Positions 43,918-53,134 of a stretch of 64,000 nucleotides of DNA are shown here, piece by piece. Under the pieces are notes generated by a model. That model was not told the DNA's origin. It ran no database searches and was given only the letters and a program-made list of their open reading frames with translations. Position numbers and translations under genes: made by a program. Location: assembly GCF_001894825.1 (NCBI RefSeq), contig NZ_BCWY01000005.1:175766-239765 (forward strand), given 5' to 3'. Each line of letters opens with the position of its first letter. Within the stretch, counting starts at the first letter, position 1. The stretch is from Rhodococcus jostii NBRC 16295 (GTDB taxonomy: Bacteria; Actinomycetota; Actinomycetes; Mycobacteriales; Mycobacteriaceae).

Positions 43918-44793
43918 TCACGACCGCACCAGTGCCACGAAGGCGCTCGCTGCGGGCGACAGCGGATCGTGCCGGTGGTAGAGGACGCACGAACGAAGCG
44001 GTGGGAGGTCGATGCGCCGGATCTGAGCGCCCATGCTCGCCGCCGCCATGGCTTCGGGTGCCGACAGCACCGCCGCGCCGACGCCCTCGAGCAGGAGCGG
44101 CAGGATGACCTCCCGGTGTTCTGTCTCCACCACGAGAGTCGGCAGCGGCAGGTTCGCCGAAGCCACTTCCGCGACGAAAGCCTGTTGGCTCGCCGACCTT
44201 TCCGGGAGGCCGATGATCAGCGGAAACCGGACGAGGTCCGCGAGATCCACGGTGTCGCCCGCGGGGATGTCGGTGGTTTTCGGGGAGAACGCGACCATCA
44301 GGTCCGAGACCGGGATCTCTATCGACGAGTGCTTCGGGAACGGCCCGGGGTGATCGGTCAGGAGCAGTTCCGCCTCCCCGCGACGCAGTGTCTCGAATCC
44401 CTCGACTCCGAAGGGCGCGTGCTGCAGGCGCACGGTCACGTCGGGATAGCGCCGGCGGAACCGAACGAGCAGTGGTGCAAGGGGGTCGACCGCCAGGCCG
44501 TGCACCACCGCGAGGTCCAGGCGTCCCGTGTGCAGAGACTCCACGCTCTGGACGGCCGCACGGGCGTTGTCGAACGACCGCAAGGTTTGCCGCGCGGGGC
44601 CGACCAGGGCGCGCCCCGCGGGGGTGAGTGTCAGGCGGCGACCACGAACGAACAGTGGTGTGTCGAGAGTCTTTTCGAGTTCCCGGATCGACTGGGACAC
44701 GGCCGGCTGACTCACGTGCAGCCTGCGTGCGGCCTCCGAGATGCTCTCGGAGTCGACGACGGCGATGAACTGGGCCAGATGGCGACGCTCCAT
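43918..44793 (-). CDS. LysR-family transcriptional regulator
   Basis: A 291-residue LysR protein: HTH about residues 17-37 (ESISEAARRLHVSQPAVSQS), then the effector-binding domain. It is divergent from the SDR operon at 44958 across 164 bp and is its probable activator. Effector unknown; acyl-CoA or the free acid is plausible. Confidence 0.88.
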   Translation of the reverse strand: MERRHLAQFIAVVDSESISEAARRLHVSQPAVSQSIRELEKTLDTPLFVRGRRLTLTPAGRALVGPARQTLRSFDNARAAVQSVESLHTGRLDLAVVHGLAVDPLAPLLVRFRRRYPDVTVRLQHAPFGVEGFETLRRGEAELLLTDHPGPFPKHSSIEIPVSDLMVAFSPKTTDIPAGDTVDLADLVRFPLIIGLPERSASQQAFVAEVASANLPLPTLVVETEHREVILPLLLEGVGAAVLSAPEAMAAASMGAQIRRIDLPPLRSCVLYHRHDPLSPAASAFVALVRS

Positions 44794-44957
44794 AACTGAA
44801 ACTTATCACCGATCAAGGCAGATCGGGCGTTTACCTTTGGCGCATTGTCTCGTACCGTGAAGGAAGAGCGCTGATCCGCTCACCAATTCATCAGGCCGCG
44901 CGCCCAAATTCATTGGCGCACTTCGTCGCGGTCGCTCAGGAGAGGAACGAACGTCCC

Positions 44958-45893
44958 ATGGGATCTTTGGAAGGTCGAGTAGCAGTCATCACCGGCGGCG
45001 GTCGCGGGCTCGGACGTGAGCACGCCCTGCTGTTCGCCGCCGAGGGCGCCAAGGTCGTCGTCAACGATCTCGGTGGCAGCGCCGAGGGCGGCGGTTCGGA
45101 TGTTTCCGCAGCTCAGTCCGTCGTCGACGAGATCACAGCGCTCGGCGGCGAGGCCGTCGCCAACGGCGACAGCGTCACCGACTGGGAAGGCGCTCGTCGC
45201 CTGATCGCCACCGCGATCGACACGTTCGGTGACCTCCACATCCTCGTCAACAACGCCGGCATCCTGCGCGACCGACTGCTCGTCAACATGAGCGAGGACG
45301 AGTTCGACTCCGTGATCAACGTTCACCTCAAGGGCACCTTCGCGGTGACCCGGCATGCTGCGGAGTACTGGCGTGCCGAGGCGAAGAAGGGCGTCGAAAT
45401 CGACCGGTCGCTGATCAACACCTCCTCCGGTTCCGGCCTGCACGGCAATCCCGGCCAGACGAACTACGGGGCCGCCAAGGCCGGCATCGCGGCGATGACC
45501 CAGATCGCGTCGAAGGAACTCGAGCGCTACCACGTGCGCGCCAACTGCATTGCACCCGTTGCTCGTACGCGCCTCACCGAAGCGACCCCCGGGCTCGGTC
45601 AGGTGATGACCGAAACCATCGGCAGCGATTTCGATTCGTGGCATCCCGCGAACATCTCGCCGCTCGTCGCGCTCCTTGCCTCCGAGAAGTGCGAATTCAC
45701 CGGGCACGCGTTCCGGGTGATGGGCGGCGAGGTCGGCCTGTACCAGGGCTGGACCGTCGTCGATCAGGTCGAGAGCGACAGCCGGTGGACCGTCGAAGGT
45801 CTTGCCGCGGCGACCAAGCACATGCCGGCGAAAGCCGAGAGCAAGGTCTCCGGCAAGCATGCGGAGAAGGCCAAGGCGAACCGGGGCGAATGA
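44958..45893 (+). CDS. Short-chain dehydrogenase, 3-hydroxyacyl-CoA dehydrogenase type
   Basis: A 311-residue SDR resembling the dehydrogenase part of peroxisomal multifunctional enzyme 2: TGGGRGLGREHALLFAAEG, VVVNDLGGSAEGGG, NNAGILRD and the catalytic YGAAK. A C-terminal tail of about 40 residues is Lys/Ala-rich. It probably oxidises a 3-hydroxyacyl-CoA with NAD. The ATG at 44958 is preferred over a TTG 45 bp upstream. First gene of an eight-gene run to 52814. Confidence 0.88.
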   Translation: MGSLEGRVAVITGGGRGLGREHALLFAAEGAKVVVNDLGGSAEGGGSDVSAAQSVVDEITALGGEAVANGDSVTDWEGARRLIATAIDTFGDLHILVNNAGILRDRLLVNMSEDEFDSVINVHLKGTFAVTRHAAEYWRAEAKKGVEIDRSLINTSSGSGLHGNPGQTNYGAAKAGIAAMTQIASKELERYHVRANCIAPVARTRLTEATPGLGQVMTETIGSDFDSWHPANISPLVALLASEKCEFTGHAFRVMGGEVGLYQGWTVVDQVESDSRWTVEGLAAATKHMPAKAESKVSGKHAEKAKANRGE

Positions 45894-45894
45894 C

Positions 45895-46329
45895 ATGACC
45901 GACAACACCGCTCCCGCATTCGAGGTGCGGGTCGAGCACGGCAAGATCCGTGAGTTCGCGCGAGCCGCGATGTCTACCGACCCGGCCTACCAGGGCGCCG
46001 ATCCCGTGATCCCGCCGACCTTCCTCACGACAGCCGGTTTCTTCTGGCAGACCGCTGAATCGAAGGCCGCTGCCGTGCACGGACTCGATCCGCAGCGGAC
46101 CCTGCACGCCGAACAGGAATACATCTTCCACGGCGAACCGCCCCGCGCCGGGCAGGTTCTCACCGCCACCGCGCGGATCGCCGACCGGTTCGAGAAGGAA
46201 GGCCGCCGCGGCGGCAGCCTGACGTTCGTCAAGGTCGTCACGGAATTCCGGGACGCCGACGGCACCCTCGTCGCGGAACAGCGCTCGACCGCTGTCCAGA
46301 CCGCTCACGCACCGAAGGAGGAGTCCTGA
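45895..46329 (+). CDS. MaoC-like dehydratase N-terminal-type subunit (FAS1_DH/HadA-like)
   Basis: A 144-residue single hot-dog protein of the MaoC_dehydrat_N type (IPPTFLTTAGFFWQ, LHAEQEYIFHGEPPRAGQVL). It lacks the catalytic Asp/His hydratase motif and is expected to form a heterodimer with the next gene product, as in HadAB or ChsH1/H2. Overlaps that gene by one base. Confidence 0.85.
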   Translation: MTDNTAPAFEVRVEHGKIREFARAAMSTDPAYQGADPVIPPTFLTTAGFFWQTAESKAAAVHGLDPQRTLHAEQEYIFHGEPPRAGQVLTATARIADRFEKEGRRGGSLTFVKVVTEFRDADGTLVAEQRSTAVQTAHAPKEES

Positions 46330-46754
46330 TGACCACGACCGAATCCACGCGCACGACTGTCGTCGGCGACAAGGCCCCGGAGCAGACGTTCGGACCGATC
46401 AGCATCACCGACATCGTCCGCTATGCAGGTGCGTCGGGTGACTTCAACCCGCTTCATCACGACGACGCCGCAGCACGCAAGGCCGGATTCGACGGAATCT
46501 TCTCCATCGGCATGTTCCAGGCCGCGCTGCTCGGCACGTTCGCCGCGGAATGGCTGGGCGCCGCGAACGTGCGCCGATTCACCACGCGCTTCCAGGAGCA
46601 GGTGTGGCCGGGCGACGTGCTCGTGTGCAACGGCGAGGTCACCGCGGTGCGTCCCGGTGACGGCGGGTCCGTCGTCGAGGTGGCCCTGACGTGTGCACGG
46701 CAAGGAGCCGGTGTCGCGATCGCGGGATCCGCCGAGTTCTGGCTCCCCGCCTGA
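46329..46754 (+). CDS. MaoC-like enoyl-CoA hydratase, catalytic subunit
   Basis: A 141-residue hot-dog hydratase with the signature YAGASGDFNPLHHDDAAARKAGF containing the catalytic Asp and His (about residues 39-44). With the preceding subunit it should hydrate a trans-2-enoyl-CoA to the 3R-hydroxyacyl-CoA used by the SDR. Paralogous pair at 56640-57511. Confidence 0.88.
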   Translation: MTTTESTRTTVVGDKAPEQTFGPISITDIVRYAGASGDFNPLHHDDAAARKAGFDGIFSIGMFQAALLGTFAAEWLGAANVRRFTTRFQEQVWPGDVLVCNGEVTAVRPGDGGSVVEVALTCARQGAGVAIAGSAEFWLPA

Positions 46755-46817
46755 CGTAGACGTTTCGACAATCCCGACCGAGCGCCGTGGGCGTGGGCGG
46801 ATTCACAAGGAGTTGCC

Positions 46818-48266
46818 ATGAGTACATCACCCATCGGTGTCACCGGATACGGTGTGCACCTTCCTGTCTGGCGCGTTCAGCGTAAAGACATCGGTTCTGC
46901 CCTCGGCGCCTCGGGTGGGCGCGGGACCCGGGCGGTGGCCGGCTACGACGAGGACTCGACGTCGATGGGCGTCGAGGCCGGACTCCCCGCCCTGGCCGGA
47001 GCAGCCGCTCCCGCCGGTCTCGTCTTCGCGACCGCCACACCGGCGTACGCAGACAAGACCAACGCCGCGATCGTCCACGCCGCACTCGCTCTCGACCAGT
47101 CGGTCCCCGCGTGGGACTTCGCGGGCGCCTCACGGTCGGGAATGGGTGCGCTCTCCGCGGCGGCCGATGCCGCCGCGGCCGGACGTCCCACGCTCGCCGT
47201 GCTGTCGGACATCCGGACCGGACTTCCCGGTTCCGCCGAGGAGCGTGACGGTGGTGACGGCGCTTCGGCCGTCCTCTTCGGCTCGGGCGACGGCGTCGTC
47301 GCCGAACTGATCGGTCGCGGATCGGCGTCGGCCGAGTTCCTCGACCGCTGGCGGGTGCCCGGCGAGACGGCGAGCAAGGTCTGGGAGGAGCGGTTCGCGG
47401 AGGGCATCTACCGCGAACTGGCACTCGATGCGGTCGATGCCGCGCTGAAGGACGCGGGCCTCACCCGAGCGGATCTCGACCGCGTGGGCGTCGCCGGTCT
47501 GCATCGCCGGGCCGTCGGCGTCGTCACGAAGACGCTCGCCGCGGATGCCGCGGTGATCGACGACCTCGCCTCCGCCGTCGGCGCGACCGGCACCGCGCAG
47601 CCCGGCATCCTCCTCGCCTCGGCGCTGGACGACGCCGCACCCGGCGAGACCATTCTGATCGTCCAGCTCGGGGACGGCGCCGACGCAGTGGTGCTGCGCA
47701 CGACGGCCGCGTTGGCGACCTACCGGGACGCTCGCACGAGTCCGGGCGTGACCGAACAGATCGGCTACGGCCGAACCATCGGCTACCAGCGGTTCCTCAC
47801 GTGGCGCGGATTCCTCCGCCGGGAGACGCCGCGCCGCCCCGACCCGGACCGGCCCGCGGCACCACCGTCGTCCCGCAACTCGCAGTGGAAGTTCGGCCTG
47901 GCCGGATCCCGGTGCACCGAGTGCGGTACCCGGCACATGCCCGCCATCCGGGTGTGCCGATCCTGCAAAGCGGTGGACCGGATGGAGCGCGAACGGATCG
48001 CCGGCGAGCGCGGCACCATCGCGACCTACCAGGCGGACCTCCTCGCCTACACCCTGAGCCCGCCGCTCATCGGTGCCGCGATCGACTTCGACGGTGGCGG
48101 CCGGCTGATGTGCGAGATCACCGACGCCGACGCGGCCGCACTGAAGATCGGTGACCCGGTCGAGATGACGTTCCGCCGCTTCTACACCACGTCGGACGGC
48201 GTCCACAACTACTTCTGGAAGGCACGACCCGCCCGCGGTGCCGTCGCCGCCACCAAGGAGGCATGA
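46818..48266 (+). CDS. HMG-CoA-synthase-like domain fused to a DUF35 zinc-ribbon/OB domain
   Basis: A 482-residue fusion. Residues about 1-335 follow the HMG-CoA synthase thiolase fold; residues about 355-470 are a DUF35 domain with a zinc ribbon (Cys366, Cys369, Cys380, Cys383) and an OB fold. At the synthase nucleophile position Cys is replaced by Ser105 (DFAGASRSG), and the usual Glu is also not found, while the His (LHRRAVGVVTKTLA, His229) is kept. It therefore probably does not run the standard condensation. It overlaps the thiolase-family gene and may form a complex with it like the archaeal thiolase/synthase/DUF35 assembly. Confidence 0.8.
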   Translation: MSTSPIGVTGYGVHLPVWRVQRKDIGSALGASGGRGTRAVAGYDEDSTSMGVEAGLPALAGAAAPAGLVFATATPAYADKTNAAIVHAALALDQSVPAWDFAGASRSGMGALSAAADAAAAGRPTLAVLSDIRTGLPGSAEERDGGDGASAVLFGSGDGVVAELIGRGSASAEFLDRWRVPGETASKVWEERFAEGIYRELALDAVDAALKDAGLTRADLDRVGVAGLHRRAVGVVTKTLAADAAVIDDLASAVGATGTAQPGILLASALDDAAPGETILIVQLGDGADAVVLRTTAALATYRDARTSPGVTEQIGYGRTIGYQRFLTWRGFLRRETPRRPDPDRPAAPPSSRNSQWKFGLAGSRCTECGTRHMPAIRVCRSCKAVDRMERERIAGERGTIATYQADLLAYTLSPPLIGAAIDFDGGGRLMCEITDADAAALKIGDPVEMTFRRFYTTSDGVHNYFWKARPARGAVAATKEA

Positions 48267-48268
48267 TC

Positions 48269-49474
48269 ATGGCAACACACGGCATTCGCGACAAGGTCGC
48301 CATCGTCGGGATGGGCTGCACGCCCTTCGGCGAACACTGGGACAAGAGCGCCGAAGACCTCCTCGTCGACGCCAATCAGGAAGCCCTTGCCAGCGCGGGC
48401 CTCACCCAGGACGACGTCGATGCGTACTGGCTCGGCACGATGGCCTCCGGATTCTCGGGACAGCTGCTCTCGCGCACTCTGAAGCTGAACTACAAGCCCG
48501 TCACCCGAGTCGAGAACTTCTGCGCCACAGGCTCCGAAGCGTTCCGCAACGCGTGCTACGCCGTGGCCTCCGGCGCCGTGGACGTCGCGATGGCGATCGG
48601 TGTGGAAAAGCTCAAGGACTCCGGTTACTCCGGGCTGACGTCCGCCGCGCCGCCGCACGACGGCACCTCCGTGGCGATCACCGCGCCTGCCGCGTTCGGT
48701 CTCCTCGCACCGGCGTACGCCAACATGACCGGCATCGACGACGAGCAGCTCAAGGACGTCATCACCCGGATCGCGTGGAAGAACCACTACAACGGTGCAC
48801 GCAACGAGCGTGCGCAGTTCCGCAAGGAACTGTCGATGGACGCGATTCGCAACAGCCCCAAGGTGTCCGGGATGCTCGGCGTCATGGACTGCTCCGGTGT
48901 GTCGGACGGTTCCGCGGCCGCGATCGTCGTCCGCGCCGAGGATGCTTACAAGTACACCGACAAGCCGATCTTCGTGAAGGCGCTGTCGATGGTGGCCGGT
49001 CCCGGTGACGGTCCGATGGACCCGACGTTCGACTACACCTCGATCCGCGAGGTCGTGAAGTGTGCCGAGAACGCCTACGCCGAGGCCGGCGTGAAGGATC
49101 CGCGCAACGAGTTCGCGCTCGCGGAGGTCCACGACTGCTTCACCCCGACGGAACTCGTGCTCATGGAGGACCTCGGGTTCAGCGAGAAGGGGAAGGCCTG
49201 GCGCGACGTGCTCGACGGAAAGTTCGATCTACAGGGCGAATTGCCGGTCAACCCCGACGGCGGGCTGACGAGCTTCGGCCACCCGATCGGCGCCTCCGGG
49301 CTGCGGATGCTGTTCGAGTGCTGGCTGCAGCTGCGCCAGGAGGCGCCGGCGGAGCGTCAGATCGCGAGCATCGCCAGCGGCGAGCGCACGCTCGGCCTCA
49401 CCCACAACCTCGGTGGACGGCCCGGCGACTGCGTGAGCTTCATCTCCGTCGTCGGCACCGAGCCCGCCGCCTGA
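48269..49474 (+). CDS. Thiolase-family protein (SCP-x/acetyl-CoA acetyltransferase type)
   Basis: A 401-residue thiolase with nucleophile Cys85 in ENFCATGSEA, VHDCFTPTE and GHPIGASG with the catalytic His. It resembles SCP-x thiolases and steroid-type Ltp aldolases, which act on branched side chains with a DUF35 partner. I take the ATG at 48269, eight bases after GGAGG, rather than the ATG six bases earlier. Confidence 0.85.
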   Translation: MATHGIRDKVAIVGMGCTPFGEHWDKSAEDLLVDANQEALASAGLTQDDVDAYWLGTMASGFSGQLLSRTLKLNYKPVTRVENFCATGSEAFRNACYAVASGAVDVAMAIGVEKLKDSGYSGLTSAAPPHDGTSVAITAPAAFGLLAPAYANMTGIDDEQLKDVITRIAWKNHYNGARNERAQFRKELSMDAIRNSPKVSGMLGVMDCSGVSDGSAAAIVVRAEDAYKYTDKPIFVKALSMVAGPGDGPMDPTFDYTSIREVVKCAENAYAEAGVKDPRNEFALAEVHDCFTPTELVLMEDLGFSEKGKAWRDVLDGKFDLQGELPVNPDGGLTSFGHPIGASGLRMLFECWLQLRQEAPAERQIASIASGERTLGLTHNLGGRPGDCVSFISVVGTEPAA

Positions 49475-49505
49475 ACACCCTTCTTCCCGACTCTGGAGAA
49501 CCATC

Positions 49506-50651
49506 ATGGAACGCACAATCTTCGAACAGGATCACGACGACTTCCGGGCCACGATCCGCAAGTTTCTCGAAACCGAGGTCGCCCCCAACGTACCGGCGTG
49601 GGAGGAGGCGGGAATCCTGCCCAAGGACATCTATCTCCGGTTCGGCGACCTCGGACTGGCCGGTCTGAACGTCCCGGAAGAGTACGGCGGCGGTGGCGTG
49701 TCCGACTTCCGGTTCAACGCGGTGGTCATCGAGGAGACCGCGCTCACGCTGTCGACCCTCGGCGGGCTCGGCCTGCACACCAACGTCGCCACGCCGTACT
49801 ACCTGCACTGCGCGAACGAGGAGCAGAAGAAGCGGTGGCTCCCCGACATCGCGGCCGGCCGGAAGATGTGCTCGATCGCGATGACCGAGCCGGGCGCCGG
49901 ATCGGACCTGTCCGGCATCAAGACCACGGCCGTGCGTGAGGGTGACGACTGGATCCTCAACGGCGCCAAGACGTTCATCACCGGCGGGATCAACGCCGAT
50001 CTGGTGATCGTGGCGTGCCGCACCTCCAAGAGCGACGATCGTCGCGGCGGGCTGAGTCTGCTCGTGGTGGAGGAAGGGATGCCCGGTTTCACCAAGGGCC
50101 GCAAGCTCGACAAGCTGGGCTGCCGCTCGACCGACACCGCGGAACTGTCCTTCGAGGACGTTCGTGTTCCGCATGCGAACATGCTCGGCGAGGAGGGCAA
50201 GGGCTTCAGCTACCTGACGTTCAACCTGGTGCAGGAGCGGCTCACTCAGTCGGTGTCGGCGGTGGCGACGGCGCAGGCCGCACTGAACCTGGCCATCAGC
50301 TACGTGAAGGAGCGCAAAGTCTTCGGTCAGACCGTCGCCTCGTTCCAGAACACCAAGTTCGTCCTCTCCGATTGCGCTGCCGAGATCGAGGCCGGGCAGG
50401 CACTGGTGGACAAGGCGATGCTCGCGTACAACGACGACACGTTGTCCGTCGCCGACGTCGCCAAGGTCAAGCTGTTCGTCACCGAGATGGCGGGTCGCGT
50501 CGTGGACAAGTGCCTGCAGATGCACGGTGGCTACGGGTACATGCTCGAGTACCCCATCGCGCGGTTGTACGCCGACATCCGACTGGCCCGGATCGCTGCC
50601 GGGTCGAGCGAGATCATGAAGACCGTCATCGCCAAGTCCCTCGCACTGTAG
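49506..50651 (+). CDS. Acyl-CoA dehydrogenase
   Basis: A 381-residue flavin acyl-CoA dehydrogenase with AMTEPGAGSDLSG (FAD/substrate site) and MHGGYGYMLEYPI. The medium-chain-type C-terminal Glu is absent (AGSSEIM), and Glu244 in NLVQERL fits the long-chain/isovaleryl type catalytic base. Probably a homotetramer. Paralogue of the enzyme at 58389. Confidence 0.9.
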   Translation: MERTIFEQDHDDFRATIRKFLETEVAPNVPAWEEAGILPKDIYLRFGDLGLAGLNVPEEYGGGGVSDFRFNAVVIEETALTLSTLGGLGLHTNVATPYYLHCANEEQKKRWLPDIAAGRKMCSIAMTEPGAGSDLSGIKTTAVREGDDWILNGAKTFITGGINADLVIVACRTSKSDDRRGGLSLLVVEEGMPGFTKGRKLDKLGCRSTDTAELSFEDVRVPHANMLGEEGKGFSYLTFNLVQERLTQSVSAVATAQAALNLAISYVKERKVFGQTVASFQNTKFVLSDCAAEIEAGQALVDKAMLAYNDDTLSVADVAKVKLFVTEMAGRVVDKCLQMHGGYGYMLEYPIARLYADIRLARIAAGSSEIMKTVIAKSLAL

Positions 50652-50661
50652 GAGTGAAGTC

Positions 50662-51798
50662 ATGAGTACAGCGTTCGAGTTGGAGTCGGCAGTGCTGCCC
50701 GCCGAGACCGACGAGCTCCGACGCGAGGTCCGCGAGTTCCTCGCCGGCGAACTCGCGAGCGGCTCCTTCACCCCGGTGGCAGACAGCTGGGTCGTCAGCT
50801 CCGACCGCCGGTTCACTCGGAAGCTCGGTGCTCGCGGCTGGCTCGGGATGACCGTGCCTGAAGTCTATGGCGGCCAAGGTCGTACCGCACTCGAGCGCTT
50901 CGTCGTCATCGAGGAACTGCTCGCGGCAGGCGCGCCGGTCGGTGCCCACTGGGTGGCCGACCGGCAGGCCGCTCCGGGACTGCTGAACTTCGGCACCGAG
51001 GAGCAGAAGCATCGCTACCTTCCCGGCATCGCGACGGGCGAATGCGTCTTCGCGATCGGGATGAGCGAGCCGGACAGCGGTTCGGATCTGGCGTCCGTGC
51101 GGACGCGTGCCACCCGCACCGACGGCGGCTGGCTCGTCGAGGGCACCAAGATCTGGACCACCGGTGCGCACCTCGCCAACGTCATCCTGACGTTGGTGCG
51201 CACCGGACCGGCCGGTGAGAGCAGGCACGAGGGCCTGTCGCAGTTGCTGATTCCGTTGCCGGACGACGGGGTCGAAATCCGCCCGATCTACTCGCTGAGC
51301 GGAGATCACCACTTCAACCAGGTCATGTTCTCGGGTGTCTTCGTCCCGGACTCGGCCGTGCTCGGTGAGGTGGGACAGGGCTGGCGGCAGGTGACGAGCG
51401 AGCTGTCGTACGAGCGGAGCGGCCCCGAGCGGATTCTCAGCACGATGCCGTTGTTGCGGCTTCTCGCCCAGCGCGACGCGATCGATCCCGTCACGTTGGG
51501 GCGGCTCGTCTCGCGGGCCTGGTCGCTGCGGGAGGCTTCGATCGCCGTCGCCACGTCGCTGAGCAAGGGGGAGGCGCCGAACACCGAGGCGGCTCTGGTG
51601 AAGGACCTGGGCACCCGATTCGAGCGCGAGGTGATCGAGGCGGCCCGCGGCACCGGTGTCGAGCCTGACTTCGGATCGGATGATCCGCTGTCCCGGATGC
51701 TGGCGCACATCATTGCGAGTTCACCCACGGCAACTCTGCGGGGTGGCACCAACGAAATTCTTCGCGGCGTCGTCGCACGGGCGATGGGAGTGAGATGA
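50662..51798 (+). CDS. Acyl-CoA dehydrogenase, catalytic subunit of a probable heteromer
   Basis: A 378-residue acyl-CoA dehydrogenase: GMSEPDSGSDLASVRT, RGGTNEILRG at the C-terminus, and Glu251 in SYERSGPER as candidate base. It overlaps the next, shorter dehydrogenase gene by ATGA. Coupled pairs of this kind form alpha2-beta2 enzymes in actinobacterial steroid side-chain catabolism (ChsE type), which handle branched or bulky acyl chains. Confidence 0.88.
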   Translation: MSTAFELESAVLPAETDELRREVREFLAGELASGSFTPVADSWVVSSDRRFTRKLGARGWLGMTVPEVYGGQGRTALERFVVIEELLAAGAPVGAHWVADRQAAPGLLNFGTEEQKHRYLPGIATGECVFAIGMSEPDSGSDLASVRTRATRTDGGWLVEGTKIWTTGAHLANVILTLVRTGPAGESRHEGLSQLLIPLPDDGVEIRPIYSLSGDHHFNQVMFSGVFVPDSAVLGEVGQGWRQVTSELSYERSGPERILSTMPLLRLLAQRDAIDPVTLGRLVSRAWSLREASIAVATSLSKGEAPNTEAALVKDLGTRFEREVIEAARGTGVEPDFGSDDPLSRMLAHIIASSPTATLRGGTNEILRGVVARAMGVR

Positions 51799-52814
51799 AC
51801 AGCGAACTGAAGTTGCTCGCGGACACCACCGACAAGTTGTTCGGTGAGTGGAACGACCTCGCCGATGCGTGGCGGACGCTGGAGGAGACAGGTCTGACCC
51901 GGATCGGTATCTCCGAGGACCTCGGCGGCAGCGGCGGCGACGCCGAACAGGCCGCGGCGGTGCTGCGCTCGGCGGCGTACCACGGTGTGGCCGCGCCGAT
52001 CGCCGAAACCCTGTGGCTTGCAGGGCCCCTGTTAGCCGCCGCACGACTGCCGATCCCCGACGGACCGCTGACGGCCGCAACCGCGGATCTGCGCGAATTG
52101 CATTGCCGTCCCACCGACGACGGTCGCGGCTGGGAACTCGACGGCACGGTGCGTCGGGTGCCGTGGGCGCGGGAGGCGACGCGGATCGTGCTCGTCATCG
52201 GCGACCGAATCTGCAGTCTCGACCCGCAGGTGTGCACGATCGTTCCCGGTGCCAATCTCGCCGGCGAACCCCGGGACGACCTCCGGTTCGAGGCCGTCCG
52301 GGTGGATGCCGACGACGTCGTCACGCTGCCGGCTCCGGTGGACCTGCGCTCCCGGGCCGCCCTGGCGCGCACCGTCCAGATCGGCGGCGCCGCGCAACGG
52401 GCACTCGACCACAGCCTGCGCTACGCAGGTGAGCGGGTGCAGTTCGGCCGACCGATCGGCGCCTTCCAGGCTGTGCAGCAGTATCTTTCGCAGATCGCCG
52501 GCGAGGTGGTGATCGCGGAACTGAGCGCCCACAGTGCCGTCCGGGCGTCCGCGTCCGCCGGGGACGCATCGTCCGCCATCGTCGCGGCGCGGGTGAATGC
52601 CTGCCGGGCAGCAGGCGTCGTGGCCGAACTCGCACACCAGATCCACGGTGCGATCGGAACGACGCAGGAACATGCGCTGCGTCTGTCGACGCTGCGACTC
52701 TGGTCGTGGCGGGAGGAGTACGGAAACGAGTCCGTGTGGGCGAGGCGCCTGGGGGAGAGGGCCGCTGCCCTCGACGACCCGTGGCATCTCGTGACGAGCA
52801 TGCACACGGTGTGA
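51795..52814 (+). CDS. Acyl-CoA dehydrogenase-like subunit lacking the catalytic base
   Basis: A 339-residue short acyl-CoA dehydrogenase homologue. The catalytic Glu seen in the partner is missing in the matching helix (ARTVQIGGAAQRALDHS), but FAD-region elements (YAGERVQFGRPIGAFQAVQ, IHGAIGTTQEHALR) remain. It is the likely second chain of a heteromeric dehydrogenase. Confidence 0.85.
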   Translation: MNSELKLLADTTDKLFGEWNDLADAWRTLEETGLTRIGISEDLGGSGGDAEQAAAVLRSAAYHGVAAPIAETLWLAGPLLAAARLPIPDGPLTAATADLRELHCRPTDDGRGWELDGTVRRVPWAREATRIVLVIGDRICSLDPQVCTIVPGANLAGEPRDDLRFEAVRVDADDVVTLPAPVDLRSRAALARTVQIGGAAQRALDHSLRYAGERVQFGRPIGAFQAVQQYLSQIAGEVVIAELSAHSAVRASASAGDASSAIVAARVNACRAAGVVAELAHQIHGAIGTTQEHALRLSTLRLWSWREEYGNESVWARRLGERAAALDDPWHLVTSMHTV

Positions 52815-52819
52815 TCACC

Positions 52820-53134
52820 TCAGGGCAGCTGCCAGAACATCGAGGCTGCCGTCACGGCGCTGACGGCGACGGCAGCCGAGACCGAGAGGAGTTGCCGGTG
52901 CGTGGCACCGGCAACGCTCTCGCGCAGCACTCGGCCCCGCACTGCGCTCGCCCACAGCAGAAGTACCGTCGTGACCAGTGCGGCGAGCAGCGCGGGCACC
53001 GTCGAGGCGTCTGCGCCGCCGTCGGCGGCCCGGTGGACGAGCACGGCCGAGACACAGAAAGCTGCCAAAGTGGTTCGGCGCCATGCGAGTGCGGTTCTCT
53101 CGGCCTGCAGGCCGCTGTCGGAGCCGGCGGTCAC
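52820..53134 (-). CDS. DUF202 (YidH-type) small membrane protein
   Basis: A 104-residue protein with ERTALAWRRTTLAAFCVSAVLV at the N-terminus, the DUF202 signature, and three helices. Function unknown. GTG at 53134 overlaps the preceding DUF202 gene (GTGA). Ends 5 bp from the convergent dehydrogenase. Confidence 0.75.
   Translation of the reverse strand: MTAGSDSGLQAERTALAWRRTTLAAFCVSAVLVHRAADGGADASTVPALLAALVTTVLLLWASAVRGRVLRESVAGATHRQLLSVSAAVAVSAVTAASMFWQLP

Noticed and set aside
44913..44957. A TTG start 45 bp upstream for the SDR at 44958
   Set aside because: The ATG gives the standard SDR N-terminus directly before the cofactor motif, and AGGAGAGG lies upstream of it.
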